From positions 372,001 to 436,000 of the forward strand of contig NZ_CADIKC010000002.1 in assembly GCF_902859805.1 (NCBI RefSeq): DNA of 64,000 nucleotides, read 5' to 3'. This DNA comes from Paraburkholderia sediminicola (lineage in GTDB: Bacteria > Pseudomonadota > Gammaproteobacteria > Burkholderiales > Burkholderiaceae). This document shows positions 17,128-25,016 of the stretch, one piece after another; positions within the stretch are counted from its first letter, which is position 1, and every line of letters begins with the position of its first letter. A program made the translations under genes and the position numbers. Below the pieces are notes generated by a model. The model was not told the origin of the DNA. It made no database searches and saw only the letters and a list, made by a program, of their open reading frames with translations.

Positions 17128-18810
17128 ATGAGAATGTTCCAGCGAAAGGGGCGCTACGCGGCCGGGGCGACAGTGATCGCCCTCGCCGCGTTCAGTGCAT
17201 TGATTCTTCCATCCATCAACGCGCCTGCACAGACTCAGGCGCCGGCCAAACCGGCGCCGACCAGCGCGCCACAACCTGCCGCCAAGAACTCGTCCAAACC
17301 GAACATCCTCGTGATTTTCGGCGATGACGTCGGGCAGACGAATATCAGCGCCTACTCGCGCGGTGTGGTCGGTTACAAGACGCCGAACATCGATCGGATT
17401 GCTAACGAGGGCATGATCTTCACGGACTACTACGCCGAGAACAGTTGCACGGCTGGGCGTTCATCTTTCATCACCGGACAGTCGCCGCTGCGTACGGGCC
17501 TGTCCAAGGTCGGCGCGCCAGGCGCACCGGTCGGCCTGCAAAAGACCGACATGACGATCGCCCAGGCGCTCAAGCCGCTCGGCTACGCCACCGGTCAGTT
17601 CGGCAAGAACCACCTTGGCGACAAGAACGAGTACCTGCCGACCAATCACGGTTTCGACGAGTTCTACGGCAACCTGTATCACCTGAACGCCGAGGAAGAA
17701 CCCGAGCGTCCGTACTGGCCAAAAGACAAGAACGACCCCTACGTGAAGAACTTTTCGCCGCGCGGTGTGATTCACAGCACATCGGACGGCAAGGTTCAGG
17801 ACACCGGTCCGCTCACGGTTAAACGCATGGAGACCATCGACGACGAAACCGGCGCTCATGCGGAAGAGTTCATCCGCAAGCAGGTCAAGAACGGCACGCC
17901 CTTCTTCGTCTGGATGAACTACACGCGCATGCACGTCTTCACGCACGTGCGGCCCGAGTTCAGAGGCAAGAGCGGCATGCCCGGCAACGAATACGCCGAC
18001 GGCATGTGGGAGCACGATCAGGACGTCGGCAAACTGCTCAAGCTGCTGGACGACCTGAATATTTCCAAAAACACCATCGTCGTCTACACGACCGACAATG
18101 GACCGAATCAGTTCTCGTGGCCGGACGCGGCAACCACCCCGTTCCGCAGCGAGAAGGACTCCAACTGGGAAGGCGCGTTCCGGGTCCCGGCGATGGTGCG
18201 ATGGCCGGGCCATATCAAGCCAGGCGAAACGTCCAACGAGATGTTCTCGGGCCTCGACTGGTTCCCAACGCTGCTCGCCGCAGCAGGCGACGGTGGCGTC
18301 AAGGACCGGCTCATGAAGGGATGGTCGCCCAAGGCGGGCGGCGCGAGCTTCAAGAATCACCTCGACGGATACAACCAGTTGCCGTTCCTGACCGGACAGA
18401 CGACCAAGGACCCTCGTACGGAGTTCTATTATTTCGACGACGATGGACAATTGGTCGCCATGCGCTGGGACCAGGACGGCAATGCCTGGAAAGCGGTCTT
18501 CTGCGAACAGCGCGCGAAGGGCAACCTGAATATCTGGCAGGACCCGCTCATCTGCCTGCGTCTGCCGAAGATATTCAACCTGCGCATGGATCCCTATGAA
18601 CGGGCTGACATCACCTCGGATCAGTACAACGACTGGGTGACGAAGAATGCTTATCTGACCGGCATCGCGACACTGAAAGCGTCGGCGTTCCTGGAGACCT
18701 TCGTCGCCTATCCGCCGAGCCAGCGGCCCGCGAGCTTCAGCGTGGACGGCGTGCGCAGGCAGGTCGACAGGAAGATCGACGACTCTTTCAAGAAGCGTGG
18801 CCTCGAGTAA
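17128..18810 (+). CDS. Exported arylsulfatase with FGE maturation site
   Basis: 560 residues: Sec signal peptide (1-35, ending near APAQTQA), a Pro/Ala linker, then the alkaline-phosphatase-like sulfatase fold. Metal ligands are FGDD (D66, D67) and the TDNGPNQ pair; GKNHLGD supplies catalytic Lys/His. The maturation site is C107 in SCTAGRSSFITGQ, i.e. CxAxR instead of the commoner CxPxR; the cysteine form requires an FGE, supplied at 14597. The ribosome site GGAG precedes ATG 17128. The substrate is an aryl or other sulfate ester. Expected to be periplasmic or secreted, for sulfur scavenging. Confidence 0.93.
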   Translation: MRMFQRKGRYAAGATVIALAAFSALILPSINAPAQTQAPAKPAPTSAPQPAAKNSSKPNILVIFGDDVGQTNISAYSRGVVGYKTPNIDRIANEGMIFTDYYAENSCTAGRSSFITGQSPLRTGLSKVGAPGAPVGLQKTDMTIAQALKPLGYATGQFGKNHLGDKNEYLPTNHGFDEFYGNLYHLNAEEEPERPYWPKDKNDPYVKNFSPRGVIHSTSDGKVQDTGPLTVKRMETIDDETGAHAEEFIRKQVKNGTPFFVWMNYTRMHVFTHVRPEFRGKSGMPGNEYADGMWEHDQDVGKLLKLLDDLNISKNTIVVYTTDNGPNQFSWPDAATTPFRSEKDSNWEGAFRVPAMVRWPGHIKPGETSNEMFSGLDWFPTLLAAAGDGGVKDRLMKGWSPKAGGASFKNHLDGYNQLPFLTGQTTKDPRTEFYYFDDDGQLVAMRWDQDGNAWKAVFCEQRAKGNLNIWQDPLICLRLPKIFNLRMDPYERADITSDQYNDWVTKNAYLTGIATLKASAFLETFVAYPPSQRPASFSVDGVRRQVDRKIDDSFKKRGLE

Positions 18811-18824
18811 GACGTAGTGCGGTT

Positions 18825-18858
18825 GTGCCCGCCGGCTTTATCCGGTGGGCACAATTTT
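18825..18858 (+). terminator. Rho-independent-type terminator after the sulfatase gene
   Basis: An 11-bp stem GTGCCCGCCGG / CCGGTGGGCAC (one G-T wobble) closes a 6-base loop 14 bp past the sulfatase stop and is followed by AATTTTCC. Confidence 0.7.
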
Positions 18859-18916
18859 CCGGTTTAGCTCAAACCGCGTCGAGCCGATCCGGAGCACGCC
18901 TATTCGCTTCAATTCA

Positions 18917-18940
18917 GTTCGGTTCGGTTCGGTTCGGTTC
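18917..18940 (+). repeat. Pentanucleotide tandem repeat (GTTCG)4.8
   Basis: Four complete GTTCG units plus GTTC lie 26 bp upstream of the start of the spermidine-synthase-like gene, in its leader or promoter. Short pentameric arrays can slip and so change promoter spacing. Confidence 0.75.
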
Positions 18941-18965
18941 ACACCATTCCAACGCGACTCATTCC

Positions 18966-21560
18966 ATGACCCAAACGCTGGCCAATCGTGCCAAAAGCTC
19001 ACGCCGTGAGCGCCGCGCACATGAACGCGCACAGCGTCGCGACGATGCACCCTTGCACGCGCCCCAGAAAGAAACCGCCAACCCGAGCTTGCCGATCGCG
19101 TGGCCGGTGTTGCTTCTGTTTATCTCCGGCGCGGCATCGCTGATTTACCAGGTCCTGTGGATCAAGCAGCTCGCGCTGGTGGTCGGCGTGGAGGTGCAAG
19201 CCGTCACGACTGGTGTCAGTGCTTTTTTTGCGGGTCTTGCAGTGGGCGGCTGGGTCTTCGGCAGACTCGCGGACCGGCTCGCGCGGCCCTTGCGTCTGTA
19301 TGCGCTGCTCGAAGCCGGTGTGCTGGTGCTGGCACTAGGCAGCACGTGGATGCTGCCGCGTGCCGCGGCGCCCTTCGCTTCGCTGCAGGATCGGATCGGA
19401 CCGCTTGCCTGGGCGTTGCCCTTTGTGCTGGTCGGCTTGCCTGCCGTTCTAATGGGCGGCACGCTGCCGGTGCTGATGCGCGCGCTGTTCCCCAACGCCG
19501 CCCAGATGGGCCGCTCCGGCGCCCGTCTCTATGCGGCCAATACGGCCGGTGCGATTGCCGGCACGCTGGCCGCGAGTTTTGTCCTGATTCCATCGCTCGG
19601 CGTGCAGGGTTGTGCGTTTGCCGCTGCTGCGCTGAATGCTGTTGCAGCGCTTGTTGCCGCGCTGGTGGGACGTGCACAACACGCTTTGGTGGCGGTTGTC
19701 GGGTTGTCCTCGTCGGCCGTCGCTCCGGGCTCAAAAGGCCGCCTTGCGCTCGTGCTTTACGCGCTGGCCGGCGGCGTCGCGCTCGGTTACGAGGTGGTGT
19801 GGTCGCAGGTGATCGTGCAATTTATCAGCACCCGTAGTTTCGCCTTCGCCGTGGTGCTGGCCACCTATCTGCTGGGCCTCACGCTCGGTAGCGCGCTAGC
19901 GTCGCGCTACGTCGATCGGGCGCGCGATCCGTGGGGCGTGTTTGCCGTGCTGATCGTGTCGGCCGGACTGGTTGCGTTGCTCGAGATCGCCGTACTTGGC
20001 AACGGGCTGCTGCACTGGCAAAGTCTCGCGCGAGAAGCCGCACTCGGCGCCACGGGCAGTCTGTTGACGGCCATGTGCGTGGGCTTCGCGGTGGCGGCCG
20101 TGTGCGTCGTCTTCGTTCCTACCCTGCTGTTGGGCGCGGCGTTCCCATTCGCCTTGCGCCTGAACGTGGACAACCCGCACACGGGGCGCGACGTCGGCGC
20201 CGTGGTGGCGCTCAATACCGCCGGTGGGATCGCCGGCACCCTGTTGACCGGTTTCGTGCTCGTGCCGCAGTTGGGCCTCATTCACACACTCGCGGCGCTT
20301 GCTGTTCTCGCGGGCGCAGTGAGTCTGGTCGCCGTGCTGCGCGGCTCGGACGTGCGACCGTTCGCGCGCTGGAGTGTGCCCGTCCTCGCCGTGCTGACGC
20401 TCGTCACCGTGATCGCGACACCGTCGGACCGCCTCGCCACACTGCTCGCCGAATCACGCGGCGGCAATCTGGCCTTCTACGAAGAGAGTGCGGGCGGCAC
20501 GGTGGCGGTCGTCGAACAGAACGCTGGCCAGCGGCAATTCCGGCGGCTCTATATCCAGGGCGTCTCCAACTCCGGCGACACGATGGCGTCGCTGCGATAT
20601 ATGCGCCTGCAAGCGTTGTTGCCTTTGATCATCCATCGCGAGACGCCGCGTACGGCGCTGGTGATCGGGCTCGGCACCGGCATTACCGGTGGCGCGTTGC
20701 TGACCTGGTCTGGGCTTGAACACCGCGCGGTCGCCGAATTGTTGCCGGCAGTCGTGCGCGCAGCGCCGCAATTCAAGGGCAACTTCGGCATGAGCACCGA
20801 TGCCCGCATGGACATCCGGATGCGCGACGGGCGGCGCGAACTGCTGCGCAATGCCGAACGCTATGACCTGATCACACTCGAACCGCCGCCGCCGTCGGCC
20901 GAGGGTGTGGTCAATCTGTACTCTTCGGATTTCTATCGCCTGGCGGCTTCGCGCCTGCAGCAAGGCGGCATCGTCGCGCAATGGCTGCCGTTGCCGACGC
21001 AGAATGAAGAGGACACGCGCTCGCTGATCCAGAGCTTCATCCAGGTGTTTCCGCACGCCGCGCTGTGGACCACCGAATTGCACGAGATGATGCTGGTGGG
21101 TTCAATGCAGCCGCTCGAACTGGACGTGCCGCGGATCGAGGCGCGCTTTGCGCAACCGCAGGTCGCTGCGGCGCTGCGCGAAGTTGGCATAGCATCGTCG
21201 GCGGCGCTGCTCGCCACCTGGATCACCGACCGCGCCGGCCTCGAGTACTACGCCGCGGACGCCCAGCCGGTCACGGACGACCAACCGCGCATCGAGTACG
21301 CCACGTGGGTTCGCCAGGATGCATTTCCGACGACGCTGGCGCACCTGCTTGCGCTTCACACCGCACCGCCGCTGCAGGGCGCCGACGATACGTTCCGCGC
21401 AGCAATGGAGCAGTCGCGCGGTGCATTGCAGAGCTTCTATTCAGCAGGGCTGGATGCCTATAAAGGCGATCGGGATGCGTGGGCGCAGGACATCAGCAAC
21501 GCTGTCCACGCGGACCCGGACAATGCTTACTACCGATGGCTCATTGGAGGCGATAGATAG
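18966..21560 (+). CDS. Spermidine-synthase-like protein fused to a multispan membrane domain
   Basis: 864 residues from ATG 18966. The basic head (RRERRAHERAQRR) is followed by roughly 12-14 hydrophobic segments over residues 40-510, in two halves (both begin with a LIYQVLWIKQLAL / LGYEVVWSQVIVQ type segment). A soluble spermidine synthase-like domain follows: SAM loop LVIGLGTGITGG, TLEPPPPSAEGVVNLYSSDFY and a C-terminal tail. Known as the fused MFS/spermidine synthase type. Aminopropyl transfer is not proven, because these fusions often lack canonical active-site residues (here EPPPPS instead of the usual D-rich loop). It follows the sulfatase terminator, so probably its own unit. Confidence 0.8.
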   Translation: MTQTLANRAKSSRRERRAHERAQRRDDAPLHAPQKETANPSLPIAWPVLLLFISGAASLIYQVLWIKQLALVVGVEVQAVTTGVSAFFAGLAVGGWVFGRLADRLARPLRLYALLEAGVLVLALGSTWMLPRAAAPFASLQDRIGPLAWALPFVLVGLPAVLMGGTLPVLMRALFPNAAQMGRSGARLYAANTAGAIAGTLAASFVLIPSLGVQGCAFAAAALNAVAALVAALVGRAQHALVAVVGLSSSAVAPGSKGRLALVLYALAGGVALGYEVVWSQVIVQFISTRSFAFAVVLATYLLGLTLGSALASRYVDRARDPWGVFAVLIVSAGLVALLEIAVLGNGLLHWQSLAREAALGATGSLLTAMCVGFAVAAVCVVFVPTLLLGAAFPFALRLNVDNPHTGRDVGAVVALNTAGGIAGTLLTGFVLVPQLGLIHTLAALAVLAGAVSLVAVLRGSDVRPFARWSVPVLAVLTLVTVIATPSDRLATLLAESRGGNLAFYEESAGGTVAVVEQNAGQRQFRRLYIQGVSNSGDTMASLRYMRLQALLPLIIHRETPRTALVIGLGTGITGGALLTWSGLEHRAVAELLPAVVRAAPQFKGNFGMSTDARMDIRMRDGRRELLRNAERYDLITLEPPPPSAEGVVNLYSSDFYRLAASRLQQGGIVAQWLPLPTQNEEDTRSLIQSFIQVFPHAALWTTELHEMMLVGSMQPLELDVPRIEARFAQPQVAAALREVGIASSAALLATWITDRAGLEYYAADAQPVTDDQPRIEYATWVRQDAFPTTLAHLLALHTAPPLQGADDTFRAAMEQSRGALQSFYSAGLDAYKGDRDAWAQDISNAVHADPDNAYYRWLIGGDR

Positions 21561-21692
21561 TCAGGCGTTGCAGACCGCACCCGGGCCAGTCGCGCATACA
21601 GCGGCGCTGTTCCAGTCGTTAGAGTCGCAGTCAAGACAGTCCCACCCTGAGAAGCCCCTCTTAACGACATTGTCGAATACACTTGAATTTAA

Positions 21693-21704
21693 GAACGGTC
21701 AGTC
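21693..21704. promoter_or_regulatory. Candidate TetR operator upstream of the TetR gene
   Basis: GAACGGTCAGTC lies 17 bp upstream of ATG 21721 and matches 8 of 12 positions of GAATGATCGTTC in front of the transporter at 22383. Confidence 0.35.
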
Positions 21705-21720
21705 TTAATATGGTTTCACC

Positions 21721-22350
21721 ATGAGACGATACCCTCCTGCCGCCAGCCCTTCCGCCCCGCCGTCCGAGCGCGGGCGGCCGCGTGAATTCGATCTTGACGA
21801 AGTAACCGGCATTGCCGGCAAAGTCTTCTGGGAGCAGGGCTACCATGCAACGTCGATTGAATCCTTATGCCAGTCAACGGGCCTTTTCCGTGCCAGCCTC
21901 TACAGTACTTTCGGCGATAAACACGGGCTTCTGGTCGCCGCCTTCGACCGTTACGCAGAAGGCGCCATTGCTCGCCTGAAAGAGCGGCTCGCCGTCGATC
22001 TGCCGCCGCGCGAAGCACTTCGTGAGGCGTTGCTTCATTACACGCAGGTCGCCAGCAAGCTGTCGGGGCGCCACGGATGCCTCATCACAAACGCAGCCAT
22101 CGAAATGTTGCCGGCTGACGAGGCTTTACGCCCTCACATCGAGACCACCTTGAGACGTATTGCCTCCCATCTGGTAGCCGCGGTGGTTCGCGGCCAACAA
22201 GCGGGGGAATTCAACGCCGAGCTCGACGAGCAATCTGTCGGCAACTTTCTGCTCTGCATGGTTCAGGGCTTGCGCGTGCTGGGGAAAGTGAATGTGAGCA
22301 GGAACGAACTGGTGTCGATCGTCGACATGACGATGCGAGCGCTGGTCTAA
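21721..22350 (+). CDS. TetR-family transcriptional repressor
   Basis: 209 residues. The TetR DNA-binding domain spans about 20-68 (ITGIAGKVFWEQGYHATSIESLCQSTG, then LFRASLYSTFGDKHGLL), followed by a helical ligand-binding core of normal length. The EamA transporter starts 32 bp downstream in the same direction, so the two are probably co-transcribed and the repressor controls an exporter of its ligand. Related to TetR proteins with the C-terminal tetR_C_9-like region by general look only. Confidence 0.9.
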   Translation: MRRYPPAASPSAPPSERGRPREFDLDEVTGIAGKVFWEQGYHATSIESLCQSTGLFRASLYSTFGDKHGLLVAAFDRYAEGAIARLKERLAVDLPPREALREALLHYTQVASKLSGRHGCLITNAAIEMLPADEALRPHIETTLRRIASHLVAAVVRGQQAGEFNAELDEQSVGNFLLCMVQGLRVLGKVNVSRNELVSIVDMTMRALV

Positions 22351-22370
22351 AAAAAATTTTCCTATTTCTG

Positions 22371-22382
22371 GAATGATCGTTC
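22371..22382. promoter_or_regulatory. Candidate TetR operator at the transporter start
   Basis: GAATGATCGTTC, a near-palindrome (one mismatched pair), directly abuts the ATG at 22383 and covers the expected ribosome site. Confidence 0.4.
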
Positions 22383-23402
22383 ATGAATAAACCCATCGAA
22401 TTTCCTGTCACGCCAGTGTCTGATCGGGGCAATCCGTCTGCCGGTCTGGTTGCGCAGTCGATCCGCAGTGGCTACTGGAAGGGCGTTGCGTTTTGCGTGA
22501 TGGCAACGGTCTTGATGGGCGTCATGTTTCCAGTGATGACGAGCGCCCTTGTGTATGTCGATCCGTTCACGTTTACGTCGCTCAGGTACCTGATTGCCGG
22601 CGCGGCGTTTCTTGCCCTGTTGCTGATAAAGGAAGGAAAGGGAGCGCTGAAGGCGAATGGTGAATCGTTCGCCCTCGCGTGGCTGCTCGGGTCGGTCGGC
22701 TTTTGCGGATTCGGATCGTTCGTCTTTCTCGGGCAACAACTGGCGGGGCGCGAGGGCGCACTGACTGCATCGATCATGATGGCAACGCAGCCCATGATGG
22801 GCCTGCTCGTGAACTCGATCGTGCGCAAACACCGCCCGCCGTTCTATTCGTTTCTGTTTATTCTGATGTCATTCGCCGGCGTCTCGCTTGTGGTGACAAA
22901 AGGGGATGTCACTGCCGTTCTGCGCGAACCGCAACACTATTCCGCGAACGCCCTGATCGTCCTCGGCGCGCTGTGCTGGGTGATATATACCTTTAGTGCG
23001 TCCCACTTCAAGCGCTGGTCCGCACTCAAATACACGACGATGACCACCTGGCTGGGACTCACCACGATCATCGGCCTCAACGTAGTGCTGTTCGCGCTTC
23101 ACGTTGTACCCGTGCCGTCGGCAACGGCATTGCACGCAATCGTCCCGCACCTTCTCTATATGGGTCCGATCGCCGGTTTCATCGCGATCCTGTTCTGGAA
23201 CATGGGTAACAAGATTCTCACCCCGCTCAACGGCGTTCTGTTCATGGACGTGTTGCCCGTCACGACCTTCGTGGTGTCTTCGTTGACCGGCGTGGTTCCG
23301 GGACATTGGCAAATCGCAGGCGCGTGCATGACTGGCGCGGCGCTGATCTTCAACAACATCTATTTGCGGCGCCAGGCCCGCAAACCTGCATTGCAAGGCT
23401 AG
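22383..23402 (+). CDS. EamA/DMT-family transporter
   Basis: 339 residues with ten predicted membrane helices arranged as two EamA repeats, the second beginning around NALIVLGALCWVIYTFSASHF. Typical drug/metabolite transporter length, with a somewhat long polar N-terminus (about 28 residues). It follows the TetR gene closely and is likely its target. Substrate unknown; metabolite or toxic-compound export is the usual role of TetR-linked DMT proteins. Confidence 0.87.
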   Translation: MNKPIEFPVTPVSDRGNPSAGLVAQSIRSGYWKGVAFCVMATVLMGVMFPVMTSALVYVDPFTFTSLRYLIAGAAFLALLLIKEGKGALKANGESFALAWLLGSVGFCGFGSFVFLGQQLAGREGALTASIMMATQPMMGLLVNSIVRKHRPPFYSFLFILMSFAGVSLVVTKGDVTAVLREPQHYSANALIVLGALCWVIYTFSASHFKRWSALKYTTMTTWLGLTTIIGLNVVLFALHVVPVPSATALHAIVPHLLYMGPIAGFIAILFWNMGNKILTPLNGVLFMDVLPVTTFVVSSLTGVVPGHWQIAGACMTGAALIFNNIYLRRQARKPALQG

Positions 23403-23407
23403 TGCGC

Positions 23408-23443
23408 GAGGGCCGCGACGCGCCAGCGCGCGCCGCGGCCCTC
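23408..23443. terminator. Strong hairpin between convergent genes
   Basis: GAGGGCCGCG (23408-23417) and CGCGGCCCTC (23434-23443) form a perfect 10-bp stem between the ends of the transporter and the lipoprotein gene. There is no T-tract, so either a bidirectional pause or a Rho-assisted site. Confidence 0.45.
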
Positions 23444-23450
23444 AACCGCC

Positions 23451-24323
23451 TTACTGCTTCGTCAGTTGACCGTAGCCGATCACCGAGTTATCGGCTGCCT
23501 TGATCAGATAGACGACCGTCCGCTTGTACAACGTCGTGCTGCCGGAAACAGGCAGGAACGTGATTGCTGCATTACCGGAATAGGTCACGCCGGAACGCAA
23601 CGTGCAGGTGCTCGTCGTGCCGCTCAAGGTCATCGTGTAAAGATTCTTGCTCGAGCCCGGCGTGGTCAACGCCAGTGTGCCCGTGACACCGCAGCCGAGA
23701 ATCGAACCGGTGAGGCCGCCCGCATCGTCGACCGTCAGCGCCGTCGAATTTTGCACCCACGTACCTGTGACGCTCGACTGGGTGACCGCGAGCGCATTCG
23801 CCGGGTCGTACTTCAGCGTCAGGTTCACCGTGTTGCCGTTGGCCACGTAGCTGCCATTCAAGACCTGGTTCGCGGTGAAGGTCCCGCTTCCCGATGTTGC
23901 CGTGTAGCGAATGCCGCCCAAAGTAGTCTCGAAGCCGGTGGTCAAGGTCCAGTTCGGCGCAGCGGGGACGATCGTCCCGAAGAACGTCGACGTGACGACA
24001 GTGAACAGGCCGTTGATGTAAGAGAGGTTGCTGGCCGGGTCCACGAAGGCCGTCATGTTGGTCGTGCCGGTTTGCGTCCAGATGCCTTCGGAACCGTTGC
24101 CTGTGGCAGCCGTCGAGCCGGCCTGCGGAGCCGTCAGGCTCGGCAGCGCCTCACCCGTCAAGGCCGGTGCCGAAGCAGGCGCGGGTGCGCTTGCGGCTGC
24201 CGGTGTGCTGGCCGACTGCGCGGTCGGCGTGCTGCTGCCGCCGCCTCCGCCCCCGCCACACGCAGCGAGTGCAAGTGAACCCAACATTGAAACAACTAGC
24301 GTTGATTTTGTTTTCATTTTCAT
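23451..24323 (-). CDS. Poly-glycine surface lipoprotein
   Basis: 290 residues. Signal peptide with lipobox LALAAC; the acylated residue is C22, followed by seven glycines and an Ala/Pro/Ser-rich linker to about residue 60, then a Thr/Ser/Gly-rich beta domain (MTAFVDPASNLSYINGLFTVV...). No enzymatic motif. The residue after the Cys is Gly, not Asp, so outer-membrane sorting is expected. Gly-runs after the lipid Cys are seen in surface lipoproteins and adhesin-like proteins of Burkholderia. Monocistronic. The start could also be ATG 24317, two codons later. Confidence 0.8.
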   Translation of the reverse strand: MKMKTKSTLVVSMLGSLALAACGGGGGGGSSTPTAQSASTPAAASAPAPASAPALTGEALPSLTAPQAGSTAATGNGSEGIWTQTGTTNMTAFVDPASNLSYINGLFTVVTSTFFGTIVPAAPNWTLTTGFETTLGGIRYTATSGSGTFTANQVLNGSYVANGNTVNLTLKYDPANALAVTQSSVTGTWVQNSTALTVDDAGGLTGSILGCGVTGTLALTTPGSSKNLYTMTLSGTTSTCTLRSGVTYSGNAAITFLPVSGSTTLYKRTVVYLIKAADNSVIGYGQLTKQ

Positions 24324-24695
24324 TTTATTAGTTCTGGCTGCGGACTCTCAATACCGCAAAGTGATTGATTGGATCTCGATATACCCTGCGCAAAATCGCG
24401 CAAGCCTGTAAACGGCAGTTAAAGAAAAGTCTTTAACGTTTACTGAAGAATCGTCCTTCCTTTGCTGGGCTTGACAGACGGCATTTTTGGCGAATAAGAG
24501 AAACAGATACGATGCCGAATATGCGCATCGCATGGCATACTCTTCTTCAAATCCAGATGCCCGTATCGATATCGACGAGCTGGAATAGATGGACATGTGC
24601 GATAGCAGAAAACATCGAAACGAAACTGCGGCGCTGGTAAAGTGCCGGTGACTTCGTTGCTTCCAACATGGGTTCACTCACCTCGTGACGCCGCA
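24324..24695. other. A/T-richer intergenic region
   Basis: 372 bp between the lipoprotein gene (leftward) and ytcA-like gene (rightward). An open frame on the minus strand (24348-24677) has poor codon bias and no homology I recognise. The region should hold both promoters. The only clear structure is the bulged inverted repeat at 24409-24443. Confidence 0.5.
24409..24443. repeat. Bulged inverted repeat GTAAAC/GTTTAC
   Basis: GTAAAC-gGCA-GTTAAAG on the left pairs with CTTTAAC-GTTTAC on the right around a 6-base AAAAGT loop. That gives 13 pairs with a 4-base bulge on one side. It could be an operator upstream of the lipoprotein gene or an RNA hairpin. Confidence 0.45.
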
Positions 24696-25016
24696 ATGCC
24701 CTTCAAGCCAAATAAAAGAAGCGCCCGCGACCTGATCGTGCTCCGCACGCGGCATCTTCCGGCCGTCGCTGTGCTGAGCCTGTCCTTGCAAGGGTGCACG
24801 CTGCGCGGCGCGCCGTCGTATGAGATCTTCGGCGCCTACTTCCCGCTCTGGCTGTTGAGCGCGGTGGTCGGACTCGTCGGCGCGCTCGTCGCTCATCGGA
24901 TCTTCGTGTCCACGGGGTGGGCGCAGGTCGTTCCGCTTCAGCTTTCCGTTTGCCTCGCGATCGGTTTGACGGTCGGCGTGCTCTGCTGGCTTTCGGGAAC
25001 AGGACAGCTCTTATGA
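24696..25016 (+). CDS. YtcA-family small lipoprotein
   Basis: 106 residues from ATG 24696. Lipobox LSLQGC (C34), then GAPSYEIFGAYFPLWLL typical of YtcA and two membrane helices (LLSAVVGLVGALVAHRIF; LSVCLAIGLTVGVLCWL). Its TGA overlaps the ATG of the fusion-protein gene (ATGA at 25013-25016). In Enterobacteria ytcA lies next to mdtNOP, the same layout as here. Its exact role in efflux is unknown. The earlier in-frame start (24642) would put a long charged stretch before the signal sequence. Confidence 0.78.
   Translation: MPFKPNKRSARDLIVLRTRHLPAVAVLSLSLQGCTLRGAPSYEIFGAYFPLWLLSAVVGLVGALVAHRIFVSTGWAQVVPLQLSVCLAIGLTVGVLCWLSGTGQLL

Noticed and set aside
17461..18450. 329-codon antisense frame over the sulfatase
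   Set aside because: No homology recognised and the sulfatase strand is unequivocal.
24348..24677. Possible 109-residue protein in the lipoprotein/YtcA gap
   Set aside because: Poor GC3 bias, no ribosome site and no known domain; treated as intergenic.
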